Part shown: piece after piece, positions 7,106 to 16,746 of the stretch
Layout of the letters: every line of letters starts with the position of its first letter
Numbering within the stretch: the first letter of the stretch is position 1
DNA from: an uncultured Aquimarina sp.
GTDB lineage: Bacteria > Bacteroidota > Bacteroidia > Flavobacteriales > Flavobacteriaceae
Direction: 5' to 3'
Assembly (NCBI GenBank): GCA_947498935.1
Contig: CANMMM010000010.1
Coordinates: 1 to 64,000 of the forward strand
Length of the DNA stretch: 64,000 bases
Program-made: the position numbers and the translations under genes
Notes under the pieces: model-generated
What the model was told of the DNA's origin: nothing
Databases searched by the model: none
Seen by the model: only the letters and a program-made list of their open reading frames with translations

Positions 7106-8242
7106 ATGTCGGGAATCTATATTCATATTCCTTTTTGCAAGCAGGCCTGCCATTACTGCGATTTTCATTTTTCTACTAGTGTCCAAAAAAAAGAGGCAAT
7201 GGTAAGCGCATTACGCAAGGAAATTGAATTACGACGCTCTGAAATCGCAGCAGATACACTCATAGAAACGATTTACTTTGGTGGGGGTACGCCGAGTTTG
7301 CTTTCTGTAACTGAGCTACAAAGCATCATTGATACGATACAACAGCAATATCGTATGGCTGACACTGTAGAAATAACGGTAGAGGCCAATCCAGATGACT
7401 TGACTACTACTAAGATTAAGGAACTCGCACAAAGCGATGTCAATAGATTGAGTATCGGGGTACAGTCTTTTTTTGAAAAAGATTTATTGCTGATGAACCG
7501 TGCTCATACTGCTACAGAGGCGACAAAGTGTATTGAAATGGCACGCTCTTATTTCGATAATATATCCATCGATCTGATCTATGGCATTCCTGATATGACG
7601 ATGGAGCAATGGAAAGAAAACCTAGCAATTGCTCTGGCGCTCGATGTACCGCATATCTCTAGTTATGCCCTGACGGTAGAACCGCGTACTGCATTGGCTT
7701 CGTTTATAGAAAAAGAGCTGATCAAGCCTGTAGATGATGCGGTGGCAGAACAACATTTTGAGATCTTACTAGCTACTATGGAACGCCACCATTTCGAACA
7801 TTATGAGTTTTCTAATTTTGGAAAAAAAGGGTATCTGAGTAGAAATAATACTGCCTACTGGCAGGGCAAACACTATCTAGGTATCGGACCTTCTGCACAC
7901 TCCTATAACGGAGTAACACGCAGCTGGAATATCAATAATAATACTCTATATCTAGCGGCTATCCAAAAAAACGAAATTCCAAGAGAGGTAGAAACCTTGT
8001 CTACTACGGATAAGTATAATGAATATGTGATGACGGGCTTGCGTACCAAATGGGGAGTGTCCCTACAGAAAATAGCCCACAGCTTTGGAAAAACCTTTGA
8101 AACCTATGCGCGTCAGCAAGCCCAAAAACATCTTGATGAGGACTTACTGGTGCTAGAAGGAGACATCCTGAAGGTTTCTAAAAAAGGAAAATTTTTGAGT
8201 GATGGGATCGCAAGTGATCTTTTCTTATTAAATTTAAAATAA
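7106..8242 (+). CDS. hemW: Radical SAM heme chaperone HemW
   Basis: This 378-residue protein starts SGIYIHIPFCKQACHYCDF, placing the 4Fe-4S cysteines at 11, 15 and 18 (CxxxCxxC). Next come YFGGGTPSLL, TVEANPDDLT, NRLSIGVQSF and SIDLIYGIPDMT, all typical of the HemN/HemW family. The C-terminal domain includes FEHYEFSNFGKKGYLSRNN and GIGPSAHSY. HemW proteins deliver heme to respiratory enzymes; true coproporphyrinogen oxidase HemN has an N-terminal extension that is missing here, so HemW is preferred. Older annotations call this family oxygen-independent coproporphyrinogen oxidase. Confidence 0.92.
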   Translation: MSGIYIHIPFCKQACHYCDFHFSTSVQKKEAMVSALRKEIELRRSEIAADTLIETIYFGGGTPSLLSVTELQSIIDTIQQQYRMADTVEITVEANPDDLTTTKIKELAQSDVNRLSIGVQSFFEKDLLLMNRAHTATEATKCIEMARSYFDNISIDLIYGIPDMTMEQWKENLAIALALDVPHISSYALTVEPRTALASFIEKELIKPVDDAVAEQHFEILLATMERHHFEHYEFSNFGKKGYLSRNNTAYWQGKHYLGIGPSAHSYNGVTRSWNINNNTLYLAAIQKNEIPREVETLSTTDKYNEYVMTGLRTKWGVSLQKIAHSFGKTFETYARQQAQKHLDEDLLVLEGDILKVSKKGKFLSDGIASDLFLLNLK

Positions 8243-8261
8243 ATCTATCAATTATAACCTT

Positions 8262-9020
8262 ATGATCGCCTCTATACAGCATCTAGATACCATGTATACT
8301 GTAGATATGTCTAGTCCTATAGATATTTCTATCCCACTGCGTGCAGCTGCAGATAATGTAAATGCATGGTATATCGATGCCCCCACCATTGAAGCGGTAC
8401 GGGATGGTAACTGGGTGGGTAAGGTTACTGAGGGAGCTTCTACTAATTTTAATACCATTACCTTTAACCCACACGGGCATGGAACACATACGGAATGTGT
8501 AGGGCACATCACCCCAGAAACGTATAGTATTAATAAAGCCCTACAAAGATTCTTTTTTATAGCAGAAGTAATCTCCATTACACCTATCGCGCAGCAAGGC
8601 GATCTGGTGATTACCAAAGCACAACTACAAGAAGCTATACAAACACGCCCAGAGGCATTGATCATTCGTACGCTACCCAATACCACACAAAAACTAAGTG
8701 CGCAATACGCACATACCAACTGGGCATATCTTACCGAAGCTGCGGCGATATATATCAGAGAATTGGGAGTGCAACACTTATTAATCGACCTCCCTTCTGT
8801 AGACAAAGAAAAAGATGACGGCAAATTATTGGCGCATAAAGCATTCTGGAATTACCCTGCCGCCACACGCCATGATGCTACAATCACAGAAATGATTTAT
8901 GTAGCAACAACCATTCTAGATGGTATATACCTATTAAACCTACAAATCGCATCGTTTGAAAACGATGCTTCCCCTAGTAAACCTGTCTTGTACGCAATGA
9001 ATTCAATCAAAAAAGAATAG
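8262..9020 (+). CDS. Cyclase-family hydrolase (kynurenine formamidase-like)
   Basis: This 252-residue soluble protein contains the metal-binding signature HGHGTHTECVGHI (near residues 70-82) of the cyclase/arylformamidase family, preceded by an MSSPIDISIPL strand and followed by a family-typical RTLPNTTQ strand and LLIDLPSVDKEKDDG. The conserved Asp in the last motif fits the second metal site. Such enzymes hydrolyse N-formylkynurenine or related amides and lactones. No tryptophan-catabolic genes are adjacent, so the substrate is open. It follows hemW after 19 bases. Confidence 0.8.
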   Translation: MIASIQHLDTMYTVDMSSPIDISIPLRAAADNVNAWYIDAPTIEAVRDGNWVGKVTEGASTNFNTITFNPHGHGTHTECVGHITPETYSINKALQRFFFIAEVISITPIAQQGDLVITKAQLQEAIQTRPEALIIRTLPNTTQKLSAQYAHTNWAYLTEAAAIYIRELGVQHLLIDLPSVDKEKDDGKLLAHKAFWNYPAATRHDATITEMIYVATTILDGIYLLNLQIASFENDASPSKPVLYAMNSIKKE

Positions 9021-9092
9021 AAAACAACTAACAGCATTAAAAAAAGAAATGGCCAACACCCCTAAAGCCACCATGAAAATAACGAACAAATT

Positions 9093-9755
9093 ATGGAATT
9101 GATATTTATAGGACTGATTGTAGGAACGAGTATTGCCTATTTTATTTTTAGAAAATTTCACGCCACTCAGAACAAAGTCGGTATCGAAACACAATCTACT
9201 ATTCTGATGGATAAAATCAGAAGTGTCTGTAAACTGGTAACTGTAGAAGGGGATTTTGCAGAAATATATCATTATGAGAATATCAAGGAAAAGTTTTTTA
9301 GCTTGTTTACGGGTAAGAAGAAAGCACTCATTCTGATCAATGCCAAAGCGCATGTAGGATTTGATTTATCTCAGATCGTATTAGAAAGTGACCTGAGAAA
9401 CAAACGGATCGTAATGACTCAATTCCCCGAACCTAAATTACTGAGTATCGAAACGGATTTTAAATACTACGATAAAAAAGAGGGTTGGTTTAACCCGATG
9501 ACTTCTAGCGACCTTACGGAAATCAACCAAGAAGCAAAGCAATTCATTATCGACAAAATACCTGACAGTGGACTTTTACAGGCAGCTAACAAAGAACTAA
9601 TAACGGCCATCTCACTCATGGAAACAGTAGCCTCTACGATTGGATGGACGGTAGATTATAGTGCTTTAAAAATAAACGCCGCATCCTCTACTCCTAAAAA
9701 AATAAGTATTGCTAGTGATGTATTACCTCCCACTTCCGAAACTCCTAACGACTAA
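9093..9755 (+). CDS. DUF4230 membrane-anchored protein
   Basis: This 220-residue protein has one N-terminal membrane helix (ELIFIGLIVGTSIAYFIF) and an extracytoplasmic domain with KLVTVEGDFAEIYHYEN and KKALILINAKAHVGFDLSQI, which are DUF4230 features. The last 25 residues are low-complexity, rich in Ser, Thr and Pro. Role unknown. It is followed 12 bases later by the YjbR-type gene. Confidence 0.75.
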   Translation: MELIFIGLIVGTSIAYFIFRKFHATQNKVGIETQSTILMDKIRSVCKLVTVEGDFAEIYHYENIKEKFFSLFTGKKKALILINAKAHVGFDLSQIVLESDLRNKRIVMTQFPEPKLLSIETDFKYYDKKEGWFNPMTSSDLTEINQEAKQFIIDKIPDSGLLQAANKELITAISLMETVASTIGWTVDYSALKINAASSTPKKISIASDVLPPTSETPND

Positions 9756-9767
9756 TACGATCAACCG

Positions 9768-10124
9768 ATGGATATAGAAACTTTTAGAAACTACTGCTTG
9801 GCTAAAAAAGGAGTTACCGAAGGGTTTCCGTTTGATGAAACGACGCTCGTTTTTAAGGTAATGGGAAAAATGTTTGCAGTGACTAGTATCTCTAAAATTC
9901 CATTTGCTGTAAATCTAAAATGCGACCCTGATCGTTCCATAGAATTGCGAGAACACTATCCCGAAATTACACCAGGGTATCATATGAATAAAAAACATTG
10001 GAATACTGTTAACTTTTCGGAGTTTTTAGCGACTGATATGCTATATGAACTGATTGATCACTCCTATGCATTGGTCGTAAAGGGACTGCCTAAAAAAATA
10101 CAGCAGCAACTTCGCGATTTGTAA
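9768..10124 (+). CDS. MmcQ/YjbR family DNA-binding-fold protein
   Basis: This 118-residue protein starts MDIETFRNYCLAKKGVTEGF and contains FPFDETTLVFKVMGKMFA, LKCDPDRSIELREHYP, ITPGYHMNKKHWNTV and a final helix (YELIDHSYALVVKGLPKK). This is the YjbR (CyaY-like fold) family throughout and full length. The fold resembles a DNA-binding domain, but a biochemical role is not established. Confidence 0.88.
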   Translation: MDIETFRNYCLAKKGVTEGFPFDETTLVFKVMGKMFAVTSISKIPFAVNLKCDPDRSIELREHYPEITPGYHMNKKHWNTVNFSEFLATDMLYELIDHSYALVVKGLPKKIQQQLRDL

Positions 10125-10205
10125 CCGTGGTTATTGAGGTGGTTTACACTACTTCATTAGAAATCGTATGTATAACTGTACTGCTACCCAAAAAAGAATA
10201 TTTAC

Positions 10206-11978
10206 ATGAATACCCATATCGCGTTTTATAAAAACCAACTAGAAAAACACACCCAAGCGCTCCAACATATAAAACGACAATTAGCGATCTCTAGCAGTAC
10301 TCGCTTACTACTATTCATAAGTGCTATTGGGATTATATACGCTGGTTATCCTTCTACCAAAATCATCATTGGAACGATCTTAGTCAGTATTGCACTGTTT
10401 CTGATATTGATCCGAAGGCATAGTAATTTGGTGTATGCCAAGAAAAAAATGCTACAACTGATCGCTATCAATAAACAAGAGATCGCTGTTGCGAATGGAG
10501 CGTATGACGCATTAGATACTGGTAGTGAATTTATAGACCCTACACACTTCTACAGCCATGACATCGATCTTTTTGGGGAGCGTTCTTTCTTTCAATACAG
10601 TAACAGAACCACTACGCTAGCGGGTAAACAAGCGCTTGCTAATATACTAACGAGTAATGATATTAGTAACATCCCACAAAAACAAGAAGCGATCAAAGCC
10701 TTAGCTGCAATGCCCGAATGGCGACAAGAATTTAGCGCCATTGCTGCTTTGGTAAAGACATCCATTCCTATACTACAAATAGAAAAATGGCTACATCAAT
10801 ACACTCCTTCTATTCCTAGCATTTTTAAAACACTACCTACTATTTTTTCTGGGATTTCAGTGGTATTTGTAATACTATTATTCACTACTATGATTCCTTT
10901 TTCTGTGTTTTTGATTTGGTTTTTTATAGGACTCGGTATCATCGGTACACAACTCAAAAAAATTAATACGATCTATCATCAAGCGCATAAAGTAAAAGAT
11001 ACTTTTGAGCAATACTATAAACTAGTAGCTCAAATCGAACAGCTAGAATTTACAGCTCCTTTACTAAAAGAAAAACAACAGCAACTCTTGGCTAATAATA
11101 GCAAAGCTTCTACGGCATTGGCGGCTTTTGCGCGTATTTTAGATGCCTTTGACCAACGTAATAATATGATGTATGGTATTTTTGGAAATGGATTACTCCT
11201 TTGGGACTTGATCCAGAGCTATCGTGCAGAACAATGGATCATCACCCATCGAGGTGCTGTAACGCAGTGGTTCGAAACTATTGCATTTTTTGATGCGTAT
11301 AACTCACTAGGTAATTTTGCCTTTAATCACGATAAGTATACCTATCCTATCATAGCGACCGCAAAAGATACGGTGATCGATGCTACAGATTTAGGACACC
11401 CTATGCTCGATCCTACGAAGTGTGTAACCAATACCATCCGTATAGATCAACAGGATTTCTTTATCATTACCGGGGCCAATATGGCTGGGAAAAGCACCTT
11501 CTTACGTACAGTTGCGCTACAAATGGTAATGAGTAATATCGGACTGCCTGTATGTGCTACAAAATGTACCTACAGCCCTACAAAGCTAATTACGAGTATG
11601 CGCACCTCGGATTCGCTCAGTGACGATGCTTCGTATTTCTTTTCAGAGCTTACGCAACTCAAAAAGATTGTGAATGCCCTAGTAGATGAAAATTACTTTA
11701 TCATCCTAGACGAAATTCTAAAAGGAACAAATAGCAAGGATAAAGCAGAAGGTTCGCGCAAATTCGTCGAAAAATTAGTGACTGCACAAGCGACCGGTAT
11801 CATTGCTACGCACGATCTGAGCCTCTGCGAAATCGCATCGGTAGTACCACAAGTGCACAACAAGTTCTTTGATGCGCAAATCGTTGATGATGAATTATAC
11901 TTTGATTACACCTTTAAAAACGGTATCTGCCAGAATATGAATGCTTCTTTTTTATTAAACAAAATGGGGATTGTATAG
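10206..11978 (+). CDS. Membrane-anchored MutS-family ATPase
   Basis: This 590-residue protein has a C-terminal MutS ATPase: Walker A GANMAGKSTFLRT (about 423-435), the MRTSDSLSDDASYFFSEL block, Walker B FIILDEILKGTNS, and ATHDLSLCE. The N-terminal mismatch-recognition domain of MutS (with its Phe-x-Glu) is absent. Instead there are hydrophobic stretches near residues 30-75 and 210-250 that look membrane-spanning, with a helical lever region between. This subfamily is common in Bacteroidota and often just named MutS-related protein. Canonical mismatch repair is therefore unlikely; the role is unknown. Its 3' end overlaps the convergent AraC gene by 24 bases. Confidence 0.85.
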   Translation: MNTHIAFYKNQLEKHTQALQHIKRQLAISSSTRLLLFISAIGIIYAGYPSTKIIIGTILVSIALFLILIRRHSNLVYAKKKMLQLIAINKQEIAVANGAYDALDTGSEFIDPTHFYSHDIDLFGERSFFQYSNRTTTLAGKQALANILTSNDISNIPQKQEAIKALAAMPEWRQEFSAIAALVKTSIPILQIEKWLHQYTPSIPSIFKTLPTIFSGISVVFVILLFTTMIPFSVFLIWFFIGLGIIGTQLKKINTIYHQAHKVKDTFEQYYKLVAQIEQLEFTAPLLKEKQQQLLANNSKASTALAAFARILDAFDQRNNMMYGIFGNGLLLWDLIQSYRAEQWIITHRGAVTQWFETIAFFDAYNSLGNFAFNHDKYTYPIIATAKDTVIDATDLGHPMLDPTKCVTNTIRIDQQDFFIITGANMAGKSTFLRTVALQMVMSNIGLPVCATKCTYSPTKLITSMRTSDSLSDDASYFFSELTQLKKIVNALVDENYFIILDEILKGTNSKDKAEGSRKFVEKLVTAQATGIIATHDLSLCEIASVVPQVHNKFFDAQIVDDELYFDYTFKNGICQNMNASFLLNKMGIV

Positions 11979-12815
11979 CTTGTTTTTAAAATCTGATGGT
12001 GTCATCCCTTTGATGTCTTTAAACTTTCTATTAAAATTTGATAGATTTTTAAAACCACTATTAAAACACACATCCGAAATCGTCATGTCTATTTCTTTAG
12101 AAAGCAAGCGACACGCATTTTCTATACGCACCTCTATCAGAAACTGAAAAAAAGTCTTATTCGTGCGCTGTTTAAAATACCTGCAAAATGCATTAGGACT
12201 CATATTGGCTAAATTCGCTACTTCTTTTAATGAAAAATCTCTTTGGTATTGATTCATTACTATTTCTAATATACGTGCCATTCGTTTTCCCTCATGATCG
12301 GAATACGCTTTTTTGGTAGCAAAAGTAGCGATCGTTTCTATAGAAGCACCACGAAGTACCTTTAACATCCTCATAAAAACAATGAAACGTTCTAATCGAT
12401 CCGTAATCTGAGTTAGCTCTACAAAATAGGTTCTTAGCTCTTCAACCCTAGAGAGTACTCGCAGCCCGTATACCGAATTCTTGAGAAATACCGATAACTC
12501 ATCGAATTCTGGCAATTCGAAAAACGAATGCCCAAACGAATCTTTGGTAAAAAACAAAGAAATCATATGTGATTTTCCGCTCGAAGGTGTACTCTTTAAT
12601 ACATGTGGTACATGACTCCCAAATACTAAAATATCATCCGCCTTATAATCAATGATCCGATCTCCAACAATCAAACTCCCCTCTCCAGCAATAATAATGG
12701 ATAGTTGTAATTCTTCGTGCTGATGGAATTTATCATACAAGAATCGACCTCTGTCTTCTTGTACGATCAGCGTATCAGTCGCTGATTTAGGTATTTTAAA
12801 TGGTAATATCTTCAT
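11955..12815 (-). CDS. AraC-family regulator, probably of the hydroxyproline operon
   Basis: This 286-residue protein has an N-terminal cupin sensor (FLYDKFHQHEELQLSII, then GDRIIDYKADDILVFGSHVPH, residues ~25-85). Its C-terminus has two helix-turn-helix units (FSLKEVANLANMSPNAFCRYF and TISDVCFNSGFKNLSNFNRKF), the last carrying the conserved AraC signature. It is transcribed divergently from the 4-hydroxyproline genes with 145 bases between, a usual arrangement for a pathway-specific activator. The ligand is inferred (hydroxyproline or a catabolite), not shown. Confidence 0.88.
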   Translation of the reverse strand: MKILPFKIPKSATDTLIVQEDRGRFLYDKFHQHEELQLSIIIAGEGSLIVGDRIIDYKADDILVFGSHVPHVLKSTPSSGKSHMISLFFTKDSFGHSFFELPEFDELSVFLKNSVYGLRVLSRVEELRTYFVELTQITDRLERFIVFMRMLKVLRGASIETIATFATKKAYSDHEGKRMARILEIVMNQYQRDFSLKEVANLANMSPNAFCRYFKQRTNKTFFQFLIEVRIENACRLLSKEIDMTISDVCFNSGFKNLSNFNRKFKDIKGMTPSDFKNKLYNPHFV

Positions 12816-12930
12816 AAAGTTGGCTATGTATTACACAATATTAGTAATAAAAACAGGAAATCGCTTTATTTGAGGTAATATAGTATCAGCATCTGCTAAT
12901 TTCCCAATATCTGTTGTTTTAAATTCATAA

Positions 12931-12938
12931 TACCTTTG
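12931..12938 (+). promoter_or_regulatory. -7 box TACCTTTG of the hydroxyproline operon
   Basis: A perfect TAnnTTTG 22 bases before the ATG at 12961, within the divergent region shared with the AraC gene. No good -33 box is visible, which fits a promoter that needs an activator. Confidence 0.55.
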
Positions 12939-12960
12939 AATCAAATACCTAAGACGACAT

Positions 12961-13893
12961 ATGAGCACTATTGATTGGAAAGGGGTTATGCCCGCAGTAA
13001 CCACTAAGTTTACAAAAGACGACACACTAGATTTAGCAATGTTTACCACCAACCTAGCAGCGCAGGTAGCTGCTGGCGTTCACGGAATTATCCTAGGAGG
13101 TACTTTAGGCGAAGCCAGCACCCTCTCTGATACTGAAAAAAGAACATTAGTCAGTACTACAGTAGCCAATGTACCGAGTCACATCCCTGTGATTATGAAC
13201 ATTGCAGAGCAGACAACTAAAGGAGCGATTCGTGCTGCGGCTATCGCAGCAGAAGATGGCGCTCGCGGTCTTATGATTTTGCCACCGATGCGCTATAAAG
13301 CAGGGGATCGAGAAACCGTCACTTATTTTAAAGAAATTGCCCAAAGTACTGACTTACCCATCATGATCTACAACAATCCTGTAGACTATAAAATAGAAGT
13401 GACACTAGACATGTTCGAGGAGTTGCTGACGTTAGATAACATACAAGCGGTAAAAGAATCGACCCGAGACATCTCTAATGTAACACGTATTAAAAACCGA
13501 TTCGGAGATCGATTAAAAATTCTTTCTGGCGTAGACACCCTAGCACTAGAAAGTCTCTTGATGGGCGCCGATGGTTGGGTTGCAGGACTCGTATGTGCAT
13601 TCCCCAAAGAAACTGTAGCCATCTACGAACTCCAAAAAGCAGGAAGAATACAGGAAGCTATCGCCATCTATCGCTGGTTCTTACCATTATTAGAATTAGA
13701 CATCAATCCTAAACTCGTACAAAATATCAAACTCGCAGAAGTAGCTACAGGTATTGGTACTGAAACTGTAAGAGCGCCGAGACTCCCATTAGTAGGAGAA
13801 GAGCGAAAAAAAGTGCTTCAAATCATAGAAAATGGTTTGGACAATAGACCACAAATACCGACAGCTGTAATTCCAGAAGATGTTGTATCTTAA
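12961..13893 (+). CDS. DapA-family lyase, probable pyrroline-4-hydroxy-2-carboxylate deaminase
   Basis: This 310-residue TIM-barrel protein of the dihydrodipicolinate synthase family has GVMPAVTTKF at the start, GIILGGTLGEASTLS for the substrate carboxylate, MIYNNPVDYK with the catalytic Tyr, and VKESTRD with the Schiff-base Lys at 165. Next to hydroxyproline epimerase, a D-amino-acid oxidoreductase and an aldehyde dehydrogenase, the likely reaction is conversion of 1-pyrroline-4-hydroxy-2-carboxylate to 2-oxoglutarate semialdehyde plus ammonia. The family is certain; the specific reaction is inferred from context. Confidence 0.85.
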   Translation: MSTIDWKGVMPAVTTKFTKDDTLDLAMFTTNLAAQVAAGVHGIILGGTLGEASTLSDTEKRTLVSTTVANVPSHIPVIMNIAEQTTKGAIRAAAIAAEDGARGLMILPPMRYKAGDRETVTYFKEIAQSTDLPIMIYNNPVDYKIEVTLDMFEELLTLDNIQAVKESTRDISNVTRIKNRFGDRLKILSGVDTLALESLLMGADGWVAGLVCAFPKETVAIYELQKAGRIQEAIAIYRWFLPLLELDINPKLVQNIKLAEVATGIGTETVRAPRLPLVGEERKKVLQIIENGLDNRPQIPTAVIPEDVVS

Positions 13894-13928
13894 TCCACAT
13901 TCTAACCTCTAATCTCACACTCAAAAAA

Positions 13929-15539
13929 ATGAAAATCACTGGCAAAAATCATATTGGATTCTCGCGATCTGCAAATGGAACCAACACGTACACGACATTT
14001 AACCCAAAGACAAATCAAGCTAATGAGACGCTTTTTTACGAAGCTTCTACCTCAGAAATCGATGAAGCGGTAACACTGGCCTCTAAAGCATTTGATTCGT
14101 ATAAAGAAATTTCTAATACCGCAAAGGCAGCGTTTCTGAATACCATTGCAGATGAAATCCTAGCGCTCGGAGAACTCCTGATACACACCTATATATCTGA
14201 AACAGGATTACCAGAAGGGAGAGCTATTGGAGAACGTGGTAGAACTGTAGGACAATTACGCAGCTTTGCCCAACTGGTAGCCGAAGGTAACTGGGTAACA
14301 GCTACCATCGATACAGCATTGCCAGAGCGCACGCCTATCCCTAAGCCTGATATCCGCAAAATGTTAGTACCACTAGGTCCTGTAGTTGTTTTTGGAGCCA
14401 GTAACTTTCCATTAGCTTATTCTACCGCAGGAGGAGATACCGCCGCAGCACTCGCAGCAGGTTGCCCTGTGATTGTAAAATCACACCCTATGCATGCAGG
14501 TACTGGAGAGTTAGTAGCCAATGCGATCAGTATCGCAGCAGAAAAAACAGGAATGCCAGTAGGTGTATTTTCGAATCTAAATAGTGCTGGTATTGAAGTA
14601 GGCCAAGCCCTCGTACAGCACCCTGCAGTGAAGGCAGTAGGATTTACAGGAAGTATTAAGGGAGGAAGAGCCTTATTCGATATGGCAGCTAGCCGACCAG
14701 AACCGATCCCTGTATTTGCAGAAATGGGAAGTATCAATCCTGTAGTAATCCTACCCGAAGCACTTAAAAATAGAAATGAAGAAATTGCCACTACCTATGC
14801 TAGCTCAATTACACTAGGCACTGGACAATTTTGTACCAATCCTGGCCTATTGCTAACCGTCAAGGGAACTGCATTAGATCAATTTCTAAAAAACCTATCA
14901 CATCAGATACTAGACATCAGCCCTTCATGCATGCTACATCCTGCTATCAAAAAGGCTTATGAACACAATAAAACAACACTTACACAGCAAGACGGTGTGA
15001 CTATTGCGGCTGCATATGACAAGCCCGTAACCCCTAATCACGCACCACAAGTAATCGCTACAGTAGATGGGCAAGCATTCCTAGAAAACACGAAATTACA
15101 TCAAGAGGTTTTTGGTCCCTTCTCTTTAGTTGTAGTCTGTGATGACATCGCACAACTACACACCATTATTACACAGCTCGAAGGGCAATTAACAGGTACG
15201 ATTATAGCTGCTGAAGATGAGTTGGCACAGTACGCACATATTGTCACTGCTTTACAAAACAGAGTAGGACGTATTATTTTTAATGGCGTCCCTACAGGCG
15301 TAGAAGTCTGTCCTTCTATGCTGCACGGAGGCCCCTACCCTGCATCAACCGACAGTCGTTTTACAGCAGTAGGAATCGATGCTATTAAGAGATGGGTACG
15401 TCCATTTAGTTATCAGGATTGGCCCAATGACTTGCTCCCAGATGCACTTAAAAACGAAAACCCTTTACAATTAAATAGGATCTTGAACGGAGCTACAACA
15501 CAAGAGCGTATTGTACAACACGAAGCCAGCCATGTATAA
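13929..15539 (+). CDS. 2-Oxoglutarate semialdehyde dehydrogenase
   Basis: This 536-residue NAD(P)-dependent aldehyde dehydrogenase has the cofactor loop FTGSIKGGRALFDMA, the general-base region VFAEMGSINPVVI and the nucleophile in GQFCTNPG (Cys302). It starts KITGKNHIGFSRS, as in the bacterial ketoglutarate-semialdehyde dehydrogenase group, and ends with the FNGVPTGVEVCPSMLHGGPYPAS region typical of that group. It oxidises the deaminase product to 2-oxoglutarate, the exit point to the TCA cycle. It lies 35 bases after the deaminase and 2 bases before the epimerase. Confidence 0.9.
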   Translation: MKITGKNHIGFSRSANGTNTYTTFNPKTNQANETLFYEASTSEIDEAVTLASKAFDSYKEISNTAKAAFLNTIADEILALGELLIHTYISETGLPEGRAIGERGRTVGQLRSFAQLVAEGNWVTATIDTALPERTPIPKPDIRKMLVPLGPVVVFGASNFPLAYSTAGGDTAAALAAGCPVIVKSHPMHAGTGELVANAISIAAEKTGMPVGVFSNLNSAGIEVGQALVQHPAVKAVGFTGSIKGGRALFDMAASRPEPIPVFAEMGSINPVVILPEALKNRNEEIATTYASSITLGTGQFCTNPGLLLTVKGTALDQFLKNLSHQILDISPSCMLHPAIKKAYEHNKTTLTQQDGVTIAAAYDKPVTPNHAPQVIATVDGQAFLENTKLHQEVFGPFSLVVVCDDIAQLHTIITQLEGQLTGTIIAAEDELAQYAHIVTALQNRVGRIIFNGVPTGVEVCPSMLHGGPYPASTDSRFTAVGIDAIKRWVRPFSYQDWPNDLLPDALKNENPLQLNRILNGATTQERIVQHEASHV

Positions 15540-15541
15540 TC

Positions 15542-16549
15542 ATGAAGCACACCTATAAATGTATCGACGCACATACCTGTGGTAATCCCGTTAGAGTGGT
15601 TACTACAGGGCATCCCGCACTTAGCGGTAATTCTATGAGCGAAAAACGGCAGCATTTTCTAGACACCTATGATTGGATCAGAAAAGGATTGATGTTCGAA
15701 CCTCGTGGTCATGATATGATGAGTGGCAGTTTTTTATTTCCGCCACATGATCCACAAAATGACTTAGCCATTCTATTTATAGAAACCTCTGGATGCTTAC
15801 CCATGTGCGGGCATGGTACCATCGGTACGATCACCATCGCCATAGAAGAAGGATTAATCACGCCCAAAACACCTGGGCATATCCGTATGGAAGCGCCAGC
15901 AGGACTCGTAGAAATTGAATACCAGCAAACAGGTAAAAAAGTAGATTGGGTACAACTCAAAAATGTACCCTCATACCTAGCCGCCAGCGATCTCACTATC
16001 GAATGCCCCGAGCTAGGCCTATTGCATTTCGATGTTGCCTATGGAGGTAATTTTTACGCCATCATAGACCCACAAGATAATTTTGAAGGCATACAGGCCT
16101 TCACAGCCGCAAAAATTGTACACTATTCGCAAGAAATCAGAAAACGGATCAACGCTACCTATCCGAATCAATTCATTCATCCAGCCAATGAGACGATTAG
16201 AGATGTAAGTCATATCCTGTGGACAGGAACACCGATAGCCCCAACATCATCAGGCAGAAATGCAGTTTTTTATGGAGACAAAGCCATAGACCGCTCTCCC
16301 TGTGGTACAGGTACTTCTGCGCGTATGGCACAATTGTATGCCAAAGGGAAACTAGCTCCCAAAACTGATTTTATACACGAAAGTTATATTGGTTCGAAAT
16401 TTATTGGTCGCATAGAAACTACCACTACATTTCACGGATACCAAGCTATCGTACCGAGTATCAAGGGATGGGCTAAAATATATGGTCATAACACCATAAC
16501 TATAGATGAAGAAGACGATCCATACGCCTATGGATTTCAAGTCATTTAA
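15542..16549 (+). CDS. 4-Hydroxyproline 2-epimerase
   Basis: This 335-residue proline-racemase-family protein carries both catalytic cysteines: LPMCGHGTIG (Cys89) and DRSPCGTGTSA (Cys254). It begins with IDAHTCGNPVRVV. Two Cys separate it from dehydratase members, where one is Thr. With the neighbouring genes, epimerisation of trans-4-hydroxy-L-proline to cis-4-hydroxy-D-proline is strongly favoured over proline racemisation. Cytoplasmic; first step of the pathway. Confidence 0.92.
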   Translation: MKHTYKCIDAHTCGNPVRVVTTGHPALSGNSMSEKRQHFLDTYDWIRKGLMFEPRGHDMMSGSFLFPPHDPQNDLAILFIETSGCLPMCGHGTIGTITIAIEEGLITPKTPGHIRMEAPAGLVEIEYQQTGKKVDWVQLKNVPSYLAASDLTIECPELGLLHFDVAYGGNFYAIIDPQDNFEGIQAFTAAKIVHYSQEIRKRINATYPNQFIHPANETIRDVSHILWTGTPIAPTSSGRNAVFYGDKAIDRSPCGTGTSARMAQLYAKGKLAPKTDFIHESYIGSKFIGRIETTTTFHGYQAIVPSIKGWAKIYGHNTITIDEEDDPYAYGFQVI

Positions 16550-16746
16550 CTAACAGGAAAACTCAAATAATTGTTAATATTTCCCTAATACACAGACGAC
16601 ACAAACATTGTAAAACTAACGTATTTTATGTTAAAATAATAGACAAAACAACGAAATAAAGCAACAAAACTACGTTTTTGCTAAAAAAACAAGCTCTTAA
16701 AATAAGATAATTCTTATGGTGTTATACTAGTAAATCTATATATATT

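Noticed and set aside
8252..8824. Reverse open frame of 190 codons
   Set aside because: It is the antisense of the cyclase-family gene, which carries the HGHGTH signature on the plus strand.
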